The position numbers were made by a program, and so were the translations under genes. A stretch of 17,158 bases of DNA from an uncultured beta proteobacterium (lineage in GTDB: Bacteria > Pseudomonadota > Gammaproteobacteria > Burkholderiales > Burkholderiaceae_C): assembly GCA_903834645.1 (NCBI GenBank), contig CAILKA010000255.1, positions 1-17,158 on the forward strand, in the 5' to 3' direction. The notes beneath the pieces are model-generated. The model saw only the letters and a program-made list of their open reading frames with translations. It did no database searches and was not told the DNA's origin. This document shows, piece by piece, positions 14,012 through 17,158 of the stretch (positions within the stretch are counted from its first letter, which is position 1; each line of letters begins with the position of its first letter).

Positions 14012-16055
14012 CCGAGGCTGCGCGCGCCGGCCCCTGCGCCGGCTCTGGCGGGCGCTCGAGCCAGTCGAGCACCTCGGCGTACCACTGCAGCGAGTTCTGC
14101 GGCTTGAGCACCCAGTGGTTCTCGTCGGGAAACCACAGCAGCCGAGCCGGCACGCCGCGCGCCTGGAGGGTGTTGTAGAGAGCCAGGCCGTTGTGGTCGG
14201 GCACGCGGTAGTCCAGCGCCCCGTGCGTGACGAAGGTGGGCGTGTGCATCGCCCCGGCGAAGGTGGCCGGGCTCTGCGCGCGCACCCGCTCCGGATCCTC
14301 CCAGTAGGTGGCGCCCAGATCGCGGTGGCGCTCGGTGTAGGAGTCGGCGCTCCAGGTGGCCACGCGGTCGAAGACGCCGGCGTGGCACACGATGCTGCAG
14401 TAGCGCCCCACCGCCGCATGGCCGTTGAGCCAGGCCACGAGGTAGCCGCCGTAGCTGCCGCCGGCGGCGTGGATGCGTTGGGGGTCGACCCAGCGCTGGC
14501 GCTGGAGCCAGTCGGTGGCGGCCTCCAGGTCCTGCCCCTCGAGTTCGCCCTGGCGCCCCACGATGGCGTGCCGGAAGGCCCAGCCGAATCCGCTCGAGCC
14601 GTGGTAGTTCACCATCGCCACCACCTGGCCACGGCTGGCCAGCACATGCGCGTTCCAGCGCCACGAGAAGCTGTCGCCGCTGGCGACATAGGGCCCGCCG
14701 TGGATGACCTGGCACACGGGATGGCGCCGCCGCGCATCGAACCCGGGCGGGTAGACGAGCCACATCTGCACTGCCTCGCCGAGCGCGCCCGTGACCGTGC
14801 GCTCCTCGACGCGGCCCAGGCTCACACCCTCGAGCTCGGCATCGTTGAAGCGCTCCAGGCGGCGCGGCGCGGCCCCGGGCCGATGCACATGGATGCGCGG
14901 CGGGTGCAGGGCCGAATCGGCCAGCGTCACGATGCAGGGGTGCTCGCCGCGGTCGACCTCGAAGGCGAGCACCGTGCCCCCGTGCACTGCCACCTCGGTG
15001 CGGTGGCCGGCGAGGTCGTGGCGCCATACGTGGCCGCGCCCTTTCTCGTCGGCGAGGAAGCAGACCTGGCGTGCGTCGGCCGACCAGCGCAGCATCGGCT
15101 GCACATCGAGCTCGCCGGGCACGGTCGCGCCCTGGAAGCCGCTTGCCAGGTCGAACACGGCCAGCTGCCCGAAGGCCGTGTGCTGCTCGCCGCGGCGCGT
15201 GGCCACCACCGCCAGGCGCTGCCCGTCCGGGGCGTAGCGCGGGCCCGTGAAGTCCCATGGCCCGGCCGCACCCAGCACGCGTGCGCGCCGGGTACGCAGG
15301 TCCAGCTCGGCAAGCTCGGCACAGTGCGAGCTCGCCTTGTGCGGCGACGGATCGCGCACGAAGGCCAGGCTGCGCCCGTCGGGGCTGAGGTCGAAATGCT
15401 CCAGGCCCGGGTCGGCGCGCGGCAGCTCGAGCCCGGTGCCCTCGAAGAGATCCTGCACACGGCCACTGGCCACGTCCAGGTGGCACAGCCGCGGCGCGCG
15501 GCCCTGGGGCAGGAAGCGGTCCCAGTGCCGGTACTGGCCCTCGGTGGTCACGTAGCCGGTGGACAGGCGCGCGCGCTCCTGCGCGTGGCGCCGGGCCTGC
15601 GCGGCCGCGCCCTTCAGGCCCGGCCAGAGCCAGCTCACGAAGACGATGCCGCACCCGTCGGGCGTCCAGCGGAAGGCCTCGATGCCCGGGGCGAAATCGC
15701 TCACGCGCAGCGCCTCGCCGCCGTCGGCAGCGATCACATAGAGCTGCGGCGAGCCGTCGAGCACGCCGGCACGGCGCCGCCTGGCCGTGAAGGCCAGCCG
15801 CGTCCCGTCGGGCGACCACACGGGCGCGCCGTCCTTCTCGCCGCAGGCCGTGAGCCGGCGCGGCACGCCGCGCCCGCGCACCGGCAGCAGCCAGATGCTC
15901 GCGCGCATCGCATTGCCGGCCACATCGGGCTCGGTCACGGTGCAGGCCACGCGGGTGCCGTCGGGCGACAGTGCCAGGCCGCCCAGGCGGGCCAGGCGCC
16001 ACAGGCGCTTTGCGTCGAGCACGCGGGTGCGGGCGGTTGCGGTCTTTGAGCTCAT
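13863..16055 (-). CDS. S9 family serine peptidase (prolyl oligopeptidase / acylaminoacyl-peptidase type)
   Basis: A 730-residue peptidase with a WD/Kelch-like beta-propeller (about 20-420) bearing repeated LSPDGTR, WSPDGTRLAFT, WTPDGCGIVF and LSPDGRSLAF blades, followed by an alpha/beta hydrolase catalytic domain (about 425-668). The catalytic triad is visible: Ser534 in AGGSYGGYL, Asp615 in HGALDYRV and His647 in DENHWV. HGGPY (452-456) provides the oxyanion region. It would cleave short peptides; no signal peptide is apparent, so it is probably cytoplasmic. Start codon ATG at 16055 overlaps the stop of the acyl-CoA ligase by 4 nt (ATGA), implying coupled translation, with a GAGGGGG ribosome site just upstream. 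Unusually, about 60 Pro/Arg/Ala-rich residues follow the normal end of the hydrolase domain (near Leu667), and 149 nt of the gene lie antisense to the 3' end of the amidase gene. Confidence 0.9.
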   Translation of the reverse strand: MSSKTATARTRVLDAKRLWRLARLGGLALSPDGTRVACTVTEPDVAGNAMRASIWLLPVRGRGVPRRLTACGEKDGAPVWSPDGTRLAFTARRRRAGVLDGSPQLYVIAADGGEALRVSDFAPGIEAFRWTPDGCGIVFVSWLWPGLKGAAAQARRHAQERARLSTGYVTTEGQYRHWDRFLPQGRAPRLCHLDVASGRVQDLFEGTGLELPRADPGLEHFDLSPDGRSLAFVRDPSPHKASSHCAELAELDLRTRRARVLGAAGPWDFTGPRYAPDGQRLAVVATRRGEQHTAFGQLAVFDLASGFQGATVPGELDVQPMLRWSADARQVCFLADEKGRGHVWRHDLAGHRTEVAVHGGTVLAFEVDRGEHPCIVTLADSALHPPRIHVHRPGAAPRRLERFNDAELEGVSLGRVEERTVTGALGEAVQMWLVYPPGFDARRRHPVCQVIHGGPYVASGDSFSWRWNAHVLASRGQVVAMVNYHGSSGFGWAFRHAIVGRQGELEGQDLEAATDWLQRQRWVDPQRIHAAGGSYGGYLVAWLNGHAAVGRYCSIVCHAGVFDRVATWSADSYTERHRDLGATYWEDPERVRAQSPATFAGAMHTPTFVTHGALDYRVPDHNGLALYNTLQARGVPARLLWFPDENHWVLKPQNSLQWYAEVLDWLERPPEPAQGPARAASVSAPRRAGSPRSPGAPRAPAAHESPDQAAAPPRPGSRRRPARRAPPAST

Positions 16056-17158
16056 GGCTGGCCCCCTCGCGCCCGTTCCTCCTCACGCAGCCGCAGCACT
16101 CTGCGCTGCACCTTGCCGGTGGTGGTCATGGGCAGCGCATCGATGAACTCGATCTCCTTGGGGTATTCGTAGGGGGCGAGCTTGCCGCGCACGTGCTGCT
16201 GCAGCGCCGCCACCAGCGCGTCGCTGCCCACGTGGCCGGGTGCCAGCACGATGCAGGCCTTGACGACCGCGCCGCGCTCGGCGTCGGGCTTCGGGATCAC
16301 CGCCGCGTTGGCCACCGCCGGGTGCTTGACCAGACAGTTCTCGATCTCGCTCGGGCCGATGCGGTAGCCGGCGGCCTTGAACATGTCGTCGCTGCGGCCC
16401 TGGTACCAGAGGTAGCCGTCCTCGTCCATCACCGCCATGTCACCGGTGCGGCACCAGCTCGAGGCCGGGTCGCCCGTGTACTTGGCACGCGTGGCGGCTT
16501 CGTTCTTCCAGTAGCCGAGGAAGAAGACGGGGTCGGGCTGGCCGTGCACGTCGAGCCGGTGCACCGCCACGTCACCGGGTGTGCCGCGCGGGCACTCGCG
16601 GCCCGCGTCGTCGATCACGGCCACGCGGTGGCCGGGGTAGGCGCGGCCCATGCTGCCTGCGCGTGCCGGCCAGCCCGGTGCCACGCGGCCACGCGCGTCG
16701 AGCGTGCGCGTGCAGTTGCCCACGATGTAGTTGATTTCGGTCTGGCCGAACATCTCGTTGACGACCACGCCGAGGGCATCGCGGCACCACGCGAAGACGG
16801 CATCTCCCACCGCCTCGCCGGCGCTCATGATCGCGCTCAGCCCCAGGCGGTAGCGCGCACGCGGCTCGGGCACCGCCTTCATCATCGCCTTGAGCGCCGT
16901 GGGAAAGAGGAAGCTGTGCGTGACGCCGTGGCGCGCCATGAGCTCGAAGGCGCGCTCGGGCGCAAAGCGCCCCTGGAAAGCGACGATCTCGCGCCCGAAG
17001 TAGAGCGTGGGCAGCAGCGCGTCCATCAGACCGCCCGTCCAGGCCCAGTCGGCCGGGGACCAGAACACGGCCCGGCTGCCCGGCCCCTTCTCGCCGTAGC
17101 CGAACCCGTTCTGGCTGCACACGAAGCCGGTGAGGTTGCCGATGAGCGCGCGGTGCGG
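16052..17158 (-). CDS. AMP-forming acyl-CoA synthetase / ligase, partial (5' end outside window)
   Basis: The frame is open to the window edge, so only the last 368 residues are present. The usual family length is 530-560. The protein belongs to the adenylate-forming (ANL) superfamily and would activate a carboxylic acid with ATP and CoA. Numbering from the window edge, motifs are the adenine-binding MFGQTEINYIVGN (about 136-148), the RTGD motif (about 237-240), the hinge GRSDDMFKAAGYRIGPSEIE (about 254-273) and the C-terminal TTTGKVQRR with catalytic Lys349. The sequence WSPADWAWTGGLMDALLPTLYFG is typical of acetyl-CoA synthetase-like and medium-chain (ACSM-type) ligases. A GTG at 17122 is not the true start, because homologous sequence (ALIGNLTGF) continues upstream. 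It is the first visible gene of a two-gene operon with the S9 peptidase. The acyl substrate is not determinable here. Confidence 0.9.
   Translation of the reverse strand, partial: PHRALIGNLTGFVCSQNGFGYGEKGPGSRAVFWSPADWAWTGGLMDALLPTLYFGREIVAFQGRFAPERAFELMARHGVTHSFLFPTALKAMMKAVPEPRARYRLGLSAIMSAGEAVGDAVFAWCRDALGVVVNEMFGQTEINYIVGNCTRTLDARGRVAPGWPARAGSMGRAYPGHRVAVIDDAGRECPRGTPGDVAVHRLDVHGQPDPVFFLGYWKNEAATRAKYTGDPASSWCRTGDMAVMDEDGYLWYQGRSDDMFKAAGYRIGPSEIENCLVKHPAVANAAVIPKPDAERGAVVKACIVLAPGHVGSDALVAALQQHVRGKLAPYEYPKEIEFIDALPMTTTGKVQRRVLRLREEERARGGQP

Noticed and set aside
14026..14043. Hairpin GCCGGC / GCCGGC as terminator between amidase and S9 peptidase
   Set aside because: The stem is only 6 bp with no T-tract on either strand, and the bases lie inside the open frame of the peptidase tail. 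Support is too weak to list.
11402..14419. About 1,000-codon open frame on the minus strand across arginase and amidase
   Set aside because: It runs antisense to two genes with intact catalytic motifs and encodes Arg/His/Gly/Ala-rich low-complexity sequence without any domain. Such long shadows are expected in very GC-rich DNA.
13932..16049. About 700-codon open frame on the plus strand opposite the S9 peptidase
   Set aside because: It is the antisense shadow of a peptidase with a clear propeller and catalytic triad. Its translation has no recognisable motifs.

Overview
The window is very GC-rich and densely coded. Gene content fits a betaproteobacterium of the order Burkholderiales: a fused indolepyruvate ferredoxin oxidoreductase, an FbpB/FbpC-type iron transporter, a CtpA-type protease, a periplasmic Amidase_3 and several catabolic genes. 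This is inference from protein families; there is no rRNA or marker gene to confirm it. I see no tRNA, rRNA, CRISPR array, insertion sequence, integrase or phage gene. No gap between genes exceeds about 220 bp, and coding style is uniform throughout, so it reads as chromosome.

Layout. (1) 1-1499, plus strand: the 3' end of an indolepyruvate ferredoxin oxidoreductase, then a short gap carrying an 11-bp tandem repeat, then a small NAD(P)-binding Rossmann protein. (2) 1529-3229, minus strand: a membrane-bound NarL-type sensor histidine kinase with no response regulator beside it, converging on the Rossmann gene. (3) 3448-6654, minus strand: a compact three-gene catabolic cluster, read in the order NicX-like ring-cleaving Fe(II) dioxygenase, alpha/beta hydrolase, atypical acyl-CoA dehydrogenase-fold flavoprotein. 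(4) 6689-9479: a two-domain FbpB-type iron permease (minus) and an FbpC-type ATPase (plus), divergent from a 52-bp spacer that holds a good Fur box. No iron-binding protein gene is present. (5) 9589-14011, plus strand: a CtpA protease, arginase, and a large exported N-acetylmuramoyl-L-alanine amidase. (6) 13863-17158, minus strand: an AMP-forming acyl-CoA ligase (5' end outside the window) overlapping by 4 nt with an S9 prolyl-oligopeptidase-family peptidase, whose unusual C-terminal tail runs antisense into the amidase gene.

How the parts may work together. The minus-strand trio could carry out consecutive steps on an N-heteroaromatic compound: possible flavin-dependent oxidation, then ring opening by an Fe(II) dioxygenase with conserved metal ligands, then hydrolysis of the product. 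The other genes of the known nicotinate pathway are absent, and two of the three enzymes differ from textbook relatives at catalytic positions, so the substrate is open. The trio starts only 34 nt after the iron permease, which may put an iron-dependent enzyme under iron control. CtpA and the amidase both act on the cell envelope; the arginase between them is probably translated from the same message as the amidase. The most interesting candidate for something undescribed is the NicX-like/hydrolase/ACAD-like trio together with its iron-transport neighbour.
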